From: Actinophytocola xanthii
GTDB lineage: Bacteria > Actinomycetota > Actinomycetes > Mycobacteriales > Pseudonocardiaceae
Length of the DNA stretch: 64,000 nucleotides
Reading direction: 5' to 3'
NCBI RefSeq assembly: GCF_001921205.1
Contig: NZ_MSIE01000015.1
Coordinates: 62,001 to 126,000 of the forward strand
The first letter of the stretch is position 1, and every line of letters starts with the position of its first letter. Below are positions 1 through 7,895 of this stretch, in pieces. Below the pieces are notes generated by a model that searched no databases, was not told the origin of the DNA, and saw only the letters and a program-made list of their open reading frames with translations. A program made the position numbers and the translations under genes.

Positions 1-771
1 ACGGCGCTCGTCTGGTACGCCAACCACCGGTGGCTCGGACTGCCCTGGGTCGAGATCTTCGAACTCGGCGCGACCGCCGCGTCCGCGATCGGTGACCGGG
101 CGGCCGAGGCGACGCTGCTGAACGACCTCGGGTGGGCCCTGGGCGTGTGCCTCGGTGATCGCGCGGCCTCACTGCGGACCCACCAGCAGGCGCTGGCCGC
201 CGCGATCGAGTCGGGTGAGCGACGCGAGGAGACCGAGGCGTACGCGTTCATCGGAACGGCGTTGGAGTTCCTCGGCCGGCCGGAGGAGGCCCTCGAGTTC
301 GCGCGGCAAGCCGCCGCGCGGGCCGAGGAGTTCGACTTCTGGCTGGTGCGGCTGTCCGTGTTGAACCGGCTCGCTTCCGTGCTGCACAGCCTGGGCCGGT
401 ACGAGGAGGCGCTCTCGGTGTACCACGACGTGCTCGCGGAGGCCGACCGGCAGCAGAGCGGAGCCTCACTCGAAACCCGGCGAATGATGGTGGCCTATGT
501 CAAGGAGGGCGTCGGCGACTGCCTGGTCGCCCTTGGCAAGCTGCGCGAAGCCGCCGAGACGTTTCGGGAGACTCGGCGGACGCGCGTCGAGCTCGGCTCG
601 GTCGGCAACGTGGCGGTCGCCGCGTTGAACGAGGGCAGGGCATGGCTGTTGGCGAAGGAGTACGAGCGGGCCCGAGAATGTCTGCACTACGCGTTGGACG
701 CCTACGGCGATCTGGCGCCGAACGGGCGCGCGCAGGTGCTGGCCGAGCTGGCTCGGCTACCGGCGCAGTGA
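1..771 (+). CDS. NB-ARC/TPR-type transcriptional regulator, C-terminal fragment (5' end outside window)
   Basis: The reading frame is open from the first base of the window to the TGA at 769-771, so only the last 256 residues are present. They consist of degenerate TPR-like helical pairs (LGRPEEALEFARQAA, LGRYEEALSVYHDV, EYERARECLHYALDAYG). The fragment aligns along its whole length with the C-terminal third of the gene at 1546-3795; both share LGLPWVEIF and GMGLPWVEIF-type segments and the ECLH(Y/H)ALD(A/C)YGD ending. By that homology the missing part should contain an XRE helix-turn-helix and an NB-ARC ATPase. TPR tails in this family probably sense a partner protein or small molecule. The two paralogs flank a convergent/divergent LuxR gene, so this looks like a local duplication. 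Confidence 0.8.
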   Translation, partial: TALVWYANHRWLGLPWVEIFELGATAASAIGDRAAEATLLNDLGWALGVCLGDRAASLRTHQQALAAAIESGERREETEAYAFIGTALEFLGRPEEALEFARQAAARAEEFDFWLVRLSVLNRLASVLHSLGRYEEALSVYHDVLAEADRQQSGASLETRRMMVAYVKEGVGDCLVALGKLREAAETFRETRRTRVELGSVGNVAVAALNEGRAWLLAKEYERARECLHYALDAYGDLAPNGRAQVLAELARLPAQ

Positions 772-794
772 TCCCCGCCGACATGCCGACGCTC

Positions 795-1442
795 TCAGAT
801 CAGGCCGAGGCGGATGGCATAGGCGACCGCGTGGGTTCTGTTGTGCAGGCCGAGCCGGGTGAGCAGGCTGTGCAACGTGTTCTTCACCGTCCGCTCGGAG
901 TAGGACAGCTGCTGGGCGATCCGTCCGGTGTCCAGCCCGTCGGCGAGCAGCCGCAGCACGTCCGCCTCGCGGCAGGTCAAGCCGTTCAGTGACAGGTCGC
1001 GGGGGGCGAGGGTCTCCGCGTGCAGCCGGGAAAGCCCGCGCAGGAGGCTGCCGAGCTGCTCGGGCGGAACGTCGCCGCGACCGCGGCGGGCATCGGCGAC
1101 CGCTCTCAGCAACCGCATTCCGGTCGCCTCCTCGCGCGGCACGAGCACCGCGAGGCCGCGTTCCACAGCCGCCCACAGCTCCACCATCCGAGGCTGGTCG
1201 GCGATCAGGACAAGCCGGCTGGTGTGGGTGGTCGGCATGTCGTGGAGGGCGGGCTCGGCGATGGCGACGACCACCTCGGCCGCCGTCAGGTCGTCGAGCA
1301 GCTCGATTCCCGGCTTCCCGGTCAGCTCGCTGCGCAGACCGGCGCGGACCAGCGGATCGGTCGCCTGCACGCACACGCGGGTGGCGCTGCGCGGCCGCGT
1401 GTCGGTCGAGCGGGGAGTCGGCCACGCTGTGACGGCTGTCAT
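795..1442 (-). CDS. Orphan LuxR/NarL-type regulator with a degenerate receiver domain
   Basis: 215 aa. The C-terminal 65 residues are a clear LuxR helix-turn-helix (LTCREADVLRLLADGLDTGRIAQ, then SYSERTVKN and HAVAYAIRLGLI). The N-terminal ~125 residues have receiver-like alternating strands and helices, but the strand that should carry the phosphoacceptor Asp reads EVVVAIAEPAL and no acidic pocket is visible, so phosphorylation control is unlikely. It ends 24 bp from the stop of the upstream NB-ARC fragment (convergent) and is divergent from the NB-ARC gene at 1546. It is one of three paralogs here (see 5425-6096 and 7119-7772). No good ribosome binding site precedes the ATG at 1442. The activating signal is unknown. 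Confidence 0.85.
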   Translation of the reverse strand: MTAVTAWPTPRSTDTRPRSATRVCVQATDPLVRAGLRSELTGKPGIELLDDLTAAEVVVAIAEPALHDMPTTHTSRLVLIADQPRMVELWAAVERGLAVLVPREEATGMRLLRAVADARRGRGDVPPEQLGSLLRGLSRLHAETLAPRDLSLNGLTCREADVLRLLADGLDTGRIAQQLSYSERTVKNTLHSLLTRLGLHNRTHAVAYAIRLGLI

Positions 1443-1510
1443 GGCTCAAGGAAACCGCTCGTCGTCGCGGAAGAGGAGGCGGAACGGGGGAAGGTTTTAT
1501 GACACCTGTT

Positions 1511-1545
1511 TTCTGCCGGTCAGTTCTGCCGGTTAAATACGAACT
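1511..1545 (+). promoter_or_regulatory. Direct repeat and probable leaderless promoter of the NB-ARC regulator
   Basis: TTCTGCCGGT occurs twice, at 1511-1520 and 1524-1533, with a 13-bp period. Immediately afterwards comes TAAATA (1534-1539), an AT-rich -10-like hexamer about 7 bp before the GTG start at 1546, and there is no Shine-Dalgarno sequence. Together these suggest a leaderless transcript starting at or near the GTG. The repeat may be the binding site of the regulator itself or of the divergent LuxR protein; this is inference. Confidence 0.4.
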
Positions 1546-3795
1546 GTGGATCAGTCTGCCGGGCCGGCGTCGTCCTTCGGTGAACTCCTCATCGCTCATC
1601 GGCGTGCGGCGGGGTTGACACAGGAGGGGTTGGCGGAGGCCTCGGGGCTGAGTGTGCGGGCGTTGCGCGATGTCGAGCGTGGTCGAACGCGTGCCGTCCA
1701 GCGGCGTTCGGCTGACGCGCTCGCGGCCGCGCTGGGCCTGGGATCGCCGGAACGAGATCTGTTCCTGGCCAGCGCACAGGAGGGCCGGCGCCGGTCGACC
1801 GGGCCGGAGAACGGGTCGGCGTCGGCGGAGCTGTCGATGCTGCCGCCCGTGGTTCCCGATCTGGTCGGGCGTGCTGACGTGCTGGCTGGCCTCCGACGGG
1901 CCGTGGGCAGCGGGGGAGTCGTCGCGGTGGTGGGACAGCCCGGGGTGGGGAAGACGACGGCAGCGGTGTGGATGGCGCATGAGCTGCGGTCGGCTTACCC
2001 GGACGGCTGCCTGTGGGTGGATCTGCGGGGGATGGACGGGCAGCCGCTCTCCGTCCGCGGCGCGTTGAAGCGCTTGTTGCAGGGCTTGGGCATACGACCA
2101 TCGGACATCCCCGCGGCGGAGGCCGACCAGGTGGATCTCTACCGGTCGATGCTGGCGGGGCGGCGGGTACTGGTCGTGCTGGACAACGCCGCCGACGAGG
2201 TGCAGGTCCGGTCGTTGCTGGCGACCAGCTCCGGCAGTCTGACCCTGGTGACCTGCCGACAGGCGCTGGCGGGTCTGGAGGGGGTGCACTGGATCTGGTT
2301 GGAGCCGCTCGCCGAGGCGGCGGCGGTGGAGTTGCTGGCCAGGATCGCCGGCTCGGACCGGATCGGCGCGGAGCCGGCGGCGGCGCGGGAGCTGGTGGCG
2401 TTGTGCGGCTATCTGCCGCTCGCGGTGCGCATCGCGGGCAACCGGCTCGCGACCCGGCCACGCTGGTCGGTCGGGTACCTGGCGGGGTTGCTGCGCGACA
2501 CGCGGACCCGGCTGGACTCGTTGTCGGTCGGGGATCTGCAGGTGCGATCCGCGTTCGAGATGTCCCACCGCCGGCTCTCGCCCGGGGCGCGCACGGTGTT
2601 CCGGCGTCTGGCAGCGGTGCCCGGCGCGAGCTTCGGGGTGGACCTGGCCGAGGTCGCCACCGGGATGGTCGGGCCACAGGTACGTGGGTATCTCGACGAG
2701 CTGGCGGACGCGAGCCTGCTGCAACCCGCGCCGACGGATCGCCGGTTCCAGTTCCACGACCTGCTCCGGCTGTTCGCGGCCGAGCGCTGGGAGATCGAGG
2801 AGCCGCCCGCCGAGCGGGAGCGGATGACCCGTGCCGTGCTGGAGTACCTGCTGAGCACGGCATCGGCGGCCGCGTTGATGTTCTTCCCGGAGGAGGTGCG
2901 GTCCGACCGGTTCGCGACGCCGGACGAGGCGGGCGAGTGGTTGCTGCGCGAGGAGTCGAGCTGGATCGCCGCGTACCGGGCGGCGGCGCGCCTGGGCTGG
3001 CACCGTGAGGTGCTGGAGCTGGCCAAGGCCATGCACTGGTTCTCCGACGTCCACTGGATGGGACTGCCGTGGGTCGAGATCTTCCAACGGGGCGTTGCCG
3101 CCGCCCACGCCCTCGGCGACCGACGTGCCGAGGCGAAGCTGCTGAACTTCGTCGGCTGGGCACAGAGCTTCTGCCACGTCGATCATGACGCCACGCTGGA
3201 GACGCACCGGCAGGCCCTGGCCGTCGCGGTCGAGACGGATGACCGCCTCGAGGAGGTATGGGCGTTCGCGTACATCGCCACGACGCTGACGAACCTGGGC
3301 AGGGCCGACGAGGCGCTGGAACACGCGCGACGGGCGTATGTGCTCGCCGAGAGCTTCGACTTCTGGTCCGTACGGCTTTCCGTGCACAACCGACTCGGGC
3401 GGGTTCTGTACGCGTCGGGCCGGTACGAGGAGGCATTGTCGGTGCATCGCGCGGCGCTCGCCGACGCCGAGCGGCACGCCGGCGAGGAGCTGTCGAAGAC
3501 GCAGCGGAACATCGTGGCGTTCGTGCGGCTGTGTCTCGGCGACACCCTCGTCGGGCTGGGCGAATGGCGGCTGGCCGCGGAGACGTTCCAGGAGTCGCGG
3601 CGGATGTTCGACGACGCGGAGATCCCGATGACCGCGGCGATCGCCGCCTTGAGCGAAGCCGACGCGCGGCTTTCGGTCGGTGAGCGGGAACAGGCGCGGG
3701 AGTGCCTGCACCACGCTCTGGACTGCTACGGCGACGCGGTGCCGCTCGCCCAACGAGACCGGGTGTCCGCGCTGCGCTCGCGGCTCGCGGAGTGA
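1546..3795 (+). CDS. XRE-NB-ARC-TPR transcriptional regulator
   Basis: 749 aa. Residues ~8-65 form an XRE-type helix-turn-helix (FGELLIAHRRAAGLTQEGLA, then LSVRALRDVERGRTR). Residues ~105-400 are an NB-ARC/STAND ATPase with Walker A GQPGVGKTT near residue 130, Walker B VLVVLDNAAD, a sensor-like LVTCRQA and the CGYLPLAVRIAG equivalent of the GLPLA box, followed by a winged-helix segment. Residues ~480-745 are TPR-like repeats. In this actinobacterial class, ATP-dependent opening of the NB-ARC core couples ligand sensing by the TPR tail to DNA binding; targets are often secondary-metabolite or developmental genes. No BTAD domain is present, unlike the SARPs downstream. The GTG start is supported by the HTH beginning directly after it and by the close -10-like element. 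Confidence 0.88.
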   Translation: MDQSAGPASSFGELLIAHRRAAGLTQEGLAEASGLSVRALRDVERGRTRAVQRRSADALAAALGLGSPERDLFLASAQEGRRRSTGPENGSASAELSMLPPVVPDLVGRADVLAGLRRAVGSGGVVAVVGQPGVGKTTAAVWMAHELRSAYPDGCLWVDLRGMDGQPLSVRGALKRLLQGLGIRPSDIPAAEADQVDLYRSMLAGRRVLVVLDNAADEVQVRSLLATSSGSLTLVTCRQALAGLEGVHWIWLEPLAEAAAVELLARIAGSDRIGAEPAAARELVALCGYLPLAVRIAGNRLATRPRWSVGYLAGLLRDTRTRLDSLSVGDLQVRSAFEMSHRRLSPGARTVFRRLAAVPGASFGVDLAEVATGMVGPQVRGYLDELADASLLQPAPTDRRFQFHDLLRLFAAERWEIEEPPAERERMTRAVLEYLLSTASAAALMFFPEEVRSDRFATPDEAGEWLLREESSWIAAYRAAARLGWHREVLELAKAMHWFSDVHWMGLPWVEIFQRGVAAAHALGDRRAEAKLLNFVGWAQSFCHVDHDATLETHRQALAVAVETDDRLEEVWAFAYIATTLTNLGRADEALEHARRAYVLAESFDFWSVRLSVHNRLGRVLYASGRYEEALSVHRAALADAERHAGEELSKTQRNIVAFVRLCLGDTLVGLGEWRLAAETFQESRRMFDDAEIPMTAAIAALSEADARLSVGEREQARECLHHALDCYGDAVPLAQRDRVSALRSRLAE

Positions 3796-4031
3796 GGTGT
3801 CGCGAGGTCTCGACCACGGCGGTTCCGGGCAGCCACACGAGCACCGCGGCCCCACGACCGGGAGAAGGCGCCTGGGTGTGTGCCACGCCGGTCAGCATGG
3901 GGCATCGGACGGGCCGGCGGCCGTGGAGGGGAACGGACGCGCACCGGACGTGCCCGTTGGCCCCGAAATGGCGTCCACCGACCGCCGGAACGGGGTAGGG
4001 AGGTAAGGGAGGCCGACCGAGAGGGCGACAA

Positions 4032-4580
4032 ATGTCCACTGCGCACTGGCGGCGCCGCGGAACGGCGGTGATCGCGGACTTCCCACCCGAGCGTCGCCGC
4101 CACCTGTACTGGCATGTCGAGAGGTTCCGCATGATGCTCGCGGACGCCGAGACGTGGCAGCGGGCGCGGCACACCGGCTGCGGGGACCTGTTTCAGGAGC
4201 GGCGCGCGGCGCAGGCCCACGAGCGTGCCGTCGCCATCGTCGCTCGCCGGGGTCGTGCGTGCTCCGCCGGCTTCGGCGCCGTCCCGGTGGAGCGGGATGT
4301 GCTGCGGGAGATGGTGGACGCCGCGGACCGGCTCCTCGCCTCACTGCGGCACCACACGGGGACGGTCGTGCTCACCGGGCCGGAGCAGTTCAGCGCATGG
4401 ATCTGGACGCTCTACGAGTGCGCCATGGACACCGCGCTCCACAACGGAATCCCCTGGTGCGGAGACGTCGCGGGCGATCGTCCGGAGCGATCGTGGGAGA
4501 CCCAGCCCGAGCACCAACTCGTCGACTGGCTGCTGGAGTTGGTGGACGGCCTGATCGGCGTCGTCGGATTCCCGATGTAG
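4032..4580 (+). CDS. Hypothetical protein
   Basis: 182 aa, not recognised as any family. It appears soluble and mainly helical, with no signal peptide or membrane segment. Notable features are a basic N-terminus (MSTAHWRRRG), a helical stretch with many aromatic residues (RRRHLYWHVERFRMMLADAETWQRA), four Cys residues with no metal-site spacing, and an acidic C-terminal helix (EHQLVDWLLELVDGLIG). Codon use is typical of the window. GAGAGGG lies a few bases before the ATG. It stands alone between the NB-ARC gene and the cold-shock gene; the 236 bp upstream and 230 bp downstream hold no convincing gene. Confidence 0.6.
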   Translation: MSTAHWRRRGTAVIADFPPERRRHLYWHVERFRMMLADAETWQRARHTGCGDLFQERRAAQAHERAVAIVARRGRACSAGFGAVPVERDVLREMVDAADRLLASLRHHTGTVVLTGPEQFSAWIWTLYECAMDTALHNGIPWCGDVAGDRPERSWETQPEHQLVDWLLELVDGLIGVVGFPM

Positions 4581-4810
4581 TCGCCGCGCAGTGAGCCGCA
4601 CGGAGAAAGCGGCGCGTCGAACCACATCGGTCAGCCGGACAAGTTCGTGAACATCGTGGAGCAGGGGGTGGACACCGAGCAGTGGACCGAGTCGACGGTG
4701 GCGCGGGTGTCGACACCGGATGGTGGGACGCTGATCGGGTCGCCGCACGCATGCACCGTCACGCCGTCAACCCTTCCGTGCCCGAAGCGCGCCGCGGCCC
4801 GGGCACGGCG

Positions 4811-5218
4811 TCACACGGTCTCGACCCAACCGCGCTTCTTCGCCCACCCGACCAGAGCCAGCCTGGTTCGCACGACGTCCCCCGCCGTGATGGTCGGCAC
4901 TGCCGCGAGCAGCAGCTCGGTGACGTCGGTGAGGAACTCCCGCTCGGTCAGGACCTCGCAGAAGTCCGCGTCGCCGCCCTCCGGATGGGCATTGGCCGGG
5001 GCATGCGTCTGGGCCGGCGTCGACATCCGCGCGTACGTCGCCTTCGGGCCGCGGTCCCCCTCTTCGATCTCGAAGTCGACCCGGGCGCCAGGCACCAGGA
5101 GCCGCTTGTCGAAGGTGATGTCGTTGACGTGAAGGAACACGTCCTCGCCGCCGATGTCCGGCGCGACGAACCCATATCCCCGCGCTTCGTCGAAGCGGAC
5201 AACTTTTCCACTGACCAC
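4811..5218 (-). CDS. Cold-shock-domain protein with a C-terminal extension
   Basis: 135 aa. Residues 1-65 are a cold-shock (OB-fold) domain with an RNP1-type motif (ARGYGFVAPD) and an RNP2-type motif (EDVFLHV), which bind single-stranded RNA or DNA. Typical CspA-type proteins are 65-70 aa; this one has about 70 further residues forming predicted helices (EREFLTDVTELLLAAVPTI, then VRTRLALVGWAKKRGWVETV) after an Ala/Pro/His-rich linker. It probably acts as a nucleic-acid chaperone or post-transcriptional regulator, with the tail adding a partner or RNA contact. The GTG at 5218 puts the first beta strand (MVSGKVVRFDE) directly at the N-terminus, as usual for this family, with TTGAGG upstream. 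Monocistronic. Confidence 0.9.
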   Translation of the reverse strand: MVSGKVVRFDEARGYGFVAPDIGGEDVFLHVNDITFDKRLLVPGARVDFEIEEGDRGPKATYARMSTPAQTHAPANAHPEGGDADFCEVLTEREFLTDVTELLLAAVPTITAGDVVRTRLALVGWAKKRGWVETV

Positions 5219-5287
5219 GATTACCTCAATCCACCCACAACAACCACATCAATCGCGTTCCCACGACGCCCAGCGTCGGAAGTTCCC

Positions 5288-5293
5288 ATCATA
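5288..5293 (-). promoter_or_regulatory. Candidate -10 element of the cold-shock gene
   Basis: Read on the minus strand the sequence is TATGAT, a near-consensus housekeeping -10 hexamer, about 70 bp upstream of the GTG start. This leaves a leader of roughly 60 nt. A long 5' leader is common in cold-shock genes, but no particular RNA fold was established here. Confidence 0.35.
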
Positions 5294-5424
5294 GCCACCG
5301 CATCCGACCTCCGCTCTCGGGCGGGCGGCTGACGCGCCTCCCGGCTCTGGTGAAAGCACCACACACTACGAAGGACGGACCCCGTGCACGCGGTGGTTCA
5401 CCGCTCATCCACTGAGGACCCGCG

Positions 5425-6096
5425 CTACACCAGCCCGGCGCGTACGGCGTAGGCCACGGCGTGTGCGCGGGTGTTGAGGTTGTTTCGGGACATCAGCGCG
5501 TAGAGCACGTTCTTCACCGTTCGCTCCGAGTAGGAGAGGTTGGCGGCGATCTCGTCGGTGCCGAGCCCTTCCGCGAGCAACCGCAGGACATCCCGCTCGC
5601 GGGCCGCGATCCCGGACATGGTCAGACCGTTGGGCTCGAGCACCTCGCGCCGCAGGCGGTGGAGCTGGTCGATCAGGTCGCCCTGCACGCTGGGCGGGAG
5701 ATGGGCGACACCCCGGTTCGCCGACAGCACGGCGGCCGCGAGCTGGTCGTGGTCGAGTTCGTGGCGGGGAAGGACCGTGGTGATGCCGCACTCGACCACC
5801 ACGAGCGCGTTCACGGCGCGGAACCCGTCGGTGACCAGGACACACCGTGGCTCCGCCGTGGACTCGCGGCGAAGCGCACGCAGCCGGCTGAAGGTCGCGT
5901 CCGTCACGGCGTCCTCCACCACCACGAGGACGTCGGCGTTGGCGAGGTCGGGCTCGTCGAGCACGGTCAGCTGAGGGTGACGTTCCAGCACGCCGACCGT
6001 TCCGAGCCTGTTCAGCGGGTCCGACGAGTGGACGACGACCTTCACCGGCGTGGTGGTCGCCGCGCGCGGATCGCGGCGACGTTGCTCACGGCTCAT
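5425..6096 (-). CDS. Orphan LuxR/NarL-type regulator, paralog 2
   Basis: 223 aa. The C-terminal LuxR helix-turn-helix is intact (IAARERDVLRLLAEGLGTDEIA, SYSERTVKNVLYALMSR, HAVAYAVRAGLV). The first ~140 residues resemble a receiver fold (VKVVVHSSDPLNRLGTVGVLE) but the phosphoacceptor strand is ADVLVVVEDAVTD, without the canonical LDLxMP context. It lies 35 bp downstream of the O-methyltransferase gene on the same strand and may be cotranscribed with it. It is closely related to the proteins at 795-1442 and 7119-7772, especially in the SYSERTVKN recognition helix, so the three may bind similar sites. The upstream region has no clear ribosome binding site; translational coupling to the methyltransferase is possible. 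Confidence 0.85.
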   Translation of the reverse strand: MSREQRRRDPRAATTTPVKVVVHSSDPLNRLGTVGVLERHPQLTVLDEPDLANADVLVVVEDAVTDATFSRLRALRRESTAEPRCVLVTDGFRAVNALVVVECGITTVLPRHELDHDQLAAAVLSANRGVAHLPPSVQGDLIDQLHRLRREVLEPNGLTMSGIAARERDVLRLLAEGLGTDEIAANLSYSERTVKNVLYALMSRNNLNTRAHAVAYAVRAGLV

Positions 6097-6131
6097 ACGG
6101 CAAGCATGGCCGGGGCCACTTCACGCTCGAT

Positions 6132-6818
6132 TCATTCCGGCCTCATCCCGAGGAAATCGGTCCTGCGGCGGGCCAGGGTCAGGCCATCACCGACCGGCAG
6201 CAGCACCGAGCTCACCCGCTCGTCGGAAAGCACGTGGGCGTTGAACTCCCTGACGGCCGGCGCCGCGCCCGTCGGCTGGTCTTGCCCCACCTCGCCCGCG
6301 CAGAGCGACCTGCTGGTCAGCAGCATGCCGCCGGGCCGCATCCTCGGCACCAACGCCTCCCAGCAGTCGATGTGGTCCCCGGTGGCGATGGCGGCCAGAT
6401 CGATGAGCGCCAGGTCGATGAGCGGCTGGTCGGACAACGCGCCCAGCCAGCCGGCGATCGGACCGACATGTTGCCGGATCCGGTGCAGCACACCGGCTTC
6501 GGCCCACGCTTGCCGAGCGACGCAGGTCCACTCCGAGGAGACGTCGTTGGTGTACACCACGCTGCCCGCGGCGAGGCCACGGGCAAGCGCCAGCGTCGAG
6601 TAGCCGGTGAAGGTGCCGAACTCCACGACCAGCGTGGCGTCGATCGCCTGCGCCAGCAACGTCAGGAACACGCCCTGCTCGTGCGCGATCCGTGGCCGGC
6701 CGACGTCACCGAGAGCGGCTGTCGCCTCGATCAGCCCGCGTTGCGCCGGTGTCGGCGGCTCGGCGTGCGCGAGCAGGTAGTCGCGGAGTCGCGAGCTCAT
6801 GCCGGGGTGCTCGGTCAT
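6132..6818 (-). CDS. SAM-dependent O-methyltransferase (class I, caffeoyl-CoA OMT-like)
   Basis: 228 aa. Residues ~55-125 carry the SAM-binding core: VVEFGTFTGYSTLALARGL is motif I, and VVYTNDVSSEW follows as the acidic loop. QPLIDLALIDLAAIATGDHIDCWE replaces the usual D-x-x-FIDADK metal-binding segment, so metal-dependent catechol chemistry is uncertain. The C-terminus (RVSSVLLPVGDGLTLARR) is the family's usual last strand. Small-molecule methylation is the likely role; the substrate is unknown. The ATG at 6818 has a strong AAGGAAGGGGG upstream. The same frame stays open far upstream to 9338, but that is shadow coding opposite the SARP gene. Divergent from the LuxR gene at 7119 and probably cotranscribed with the one at 5425. 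Confidence 0.85.
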   Translation of the reverse strand: MTEHPGMSSRLRDYLLAHAEPPTPAQRGLIEATAALGDVGRPRIAHEQGVFLTLLAQAIDATLVVEFGTFTGYSTLALARGLAAGSVVYTNDVSSEWTCVARQAWAEAGVLHRIRQHVGPIAGWLGALSDQPLIDLALIDLAAIATGDHIDCWEALVPRMRPGGMLLTSRSLCAGEVGQDQPTGAAPAVREFNAHVLSDERVSSVLLPVGDGLTLARRRTDFLGMRPE

Positions 6819-7118
6819 CGGCGTCTGATGCCCCCTTCCTTTGGCTGTCGGCCGCGGAAGGGCTGACACACCACGCGCGGTCAGTGAGCCACACGGGAGC
6901 GCTCCACCGTCGGGTGGCTGCCCGACATACGCGACATCCGGGCACGGCGTCACGGGATTGTTCTTCCGACCGCGGTTCCGGTGTATCCTGCCGGCCACTT
7001 CGCCCCATTCTCGCGCGCGAGGGAGTGGGCGTGAAGACGCGGTGGTGCCCGGCGTTGAGCTGACGTGAAGACGTACGGAAGAGACTTCTCTCACCGATCG
7101 AGCGGGTGGGAGGATCCG
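6819..7118. promoter_or_regulatory. Divergent intergenic region between the O-methyltransferase and a LuxR gene
   Basis: About 300 bp with no convincing gene. It must hold promoters for both directions. On the plus strand TTCTTC (6961-6966) and TATCCT (6984-6989), 17 bp apart, are a weak -35/-10 pair for the LuxR gene. The strong ribosome binding sites lie at the two ends (AAGGAAGGGGG leftward, GTGGGAGGA rightward). No long repeat or riboswitch-like fold was recognised. Confidence 0.35.
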
Positions 7119-7772
7119 ATGCACACAGCTCCTGTGTCCGAGGCGGAGCCACGGTCCGTACGAGTGTCCGTCCACACGCCGGACGTGATCAGCCGCGTCG
7201 GGCTCGTGCGCTACCTCGAAGCGCACCCCGAGGTGGAGGTCGTCCCGGCCGGCTCGTCGGCGAGCGTCGACGTGGTCGTGCTCGCGCCGCCGCGGTTGAC
7301 CCCCCAGGTCCTCACCGCCATGCGCAAGCGGGCGGCGCTCAGCCCGGCGCCGGTGGTGTTGCTCGCCAACCAGCTCAGCGACGGGCACCTGCTGGCCGTC
7401 GTCGAGTGCCGGGTGGTTGCCGTGCTGCCGAGGTCGGCAGCGTCGGACGACCGGTTGCTGCGTGGTGTGCTGGGGGCGGCGGCGCGAGCGGAGACGATGC
7501 CGTCGGACCTGCTCGGTGAGCTGATCACGCACCTCGAACGGCTGCGCGGTGAGGGCCTGATGGCGAAGGGGAGCGAGGCGGCCGGGCTGAACCCGCGTGA
7601 GGTCGATGTTCTGCGCCTGATGTCCAAGGGCATGGACACCGCGGAGATCGCGCGCGAGCTGTGCTATTCGGAGCGCACGGTCAAGAACGTCATCTACGGG
7701 TGCACGAGCCGGCTCAACCTCCGCAACCGTCCCCATGCGGTGGCCTACGCAATGCGTGCCGGCGCCATCTGA
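7119..7772 (+). CDS. Orphan LuxR/NarL-type regulator, paralog 3
   Basis: 217 aa. The C-terminal LuxR helix-turn-helix is present (LNPREVDVLRLMSKGMDTAEIA, CYSERTVKNVIYG, HAVAYAMRAGAI). The N-terminal receiver-like region (VRVSVHTPDVISRVGLVRYLE, VDVVVLAPPRLT, VVLLANQ) lacks the acidic pocket and phosphoacceptor Asp, as in the two paralogs to the left. The ATG at 7119 is chosen because GGGAGGA lies 6 nt upstream; a start at 7065 would add 18 residues without homology. It is followed by the SARP-LuxR gene 123 bp downstream. Its probable role is an accessory regulator of the cluster, with unknown effector. Confidence 0.85.
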   Translation: MHTAPVSEAEPRSVRVSVHTPDVISRVGLVRYLEAHPEVEVVPAGSSASVDVVVLAPPRLTPQVLTAMRKRAALSPAPVVLLANQLSDGHLLAVVECRVVAVLPRSAASDDRLLRGVLGAAARAETMPSDLLGELITHLERLRGEGLMAKGSEAAGLNPREVDVLRLMSKGMDTAEIARELCYSERTVKNVIYGCTSRLNLRNRPHAVAYAMRAGAI

Positions 7773-7895
7773 GAACTCGCCCGCGTTCGGAACAGTTGCC
7801 CTGGCCGGTATTGTCGATGGTGGTGAGGGTCGCGGGGAAGGGGCAGCGCACGTCGGCGTGACGTGCGGGCGCTCGGCGGTTTCGAAAGAGTCTCG

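Noticed and set aside
757-3855. 1032-aa open frame on the minus strand opposite the NB-ARC gene
   Set aside because: Composition is Arg/Pro/Gly-rich without any domain, and it is a mirror of high-GC coding on the other strand. The NB-ARC and LuxR genes explain the region.
4581-4810. Possible small gene on the plus strand (frame starting 4647)
   Set aside because: The frame continues through the cold-shock gene on the other strand and shows no family features or clear start.
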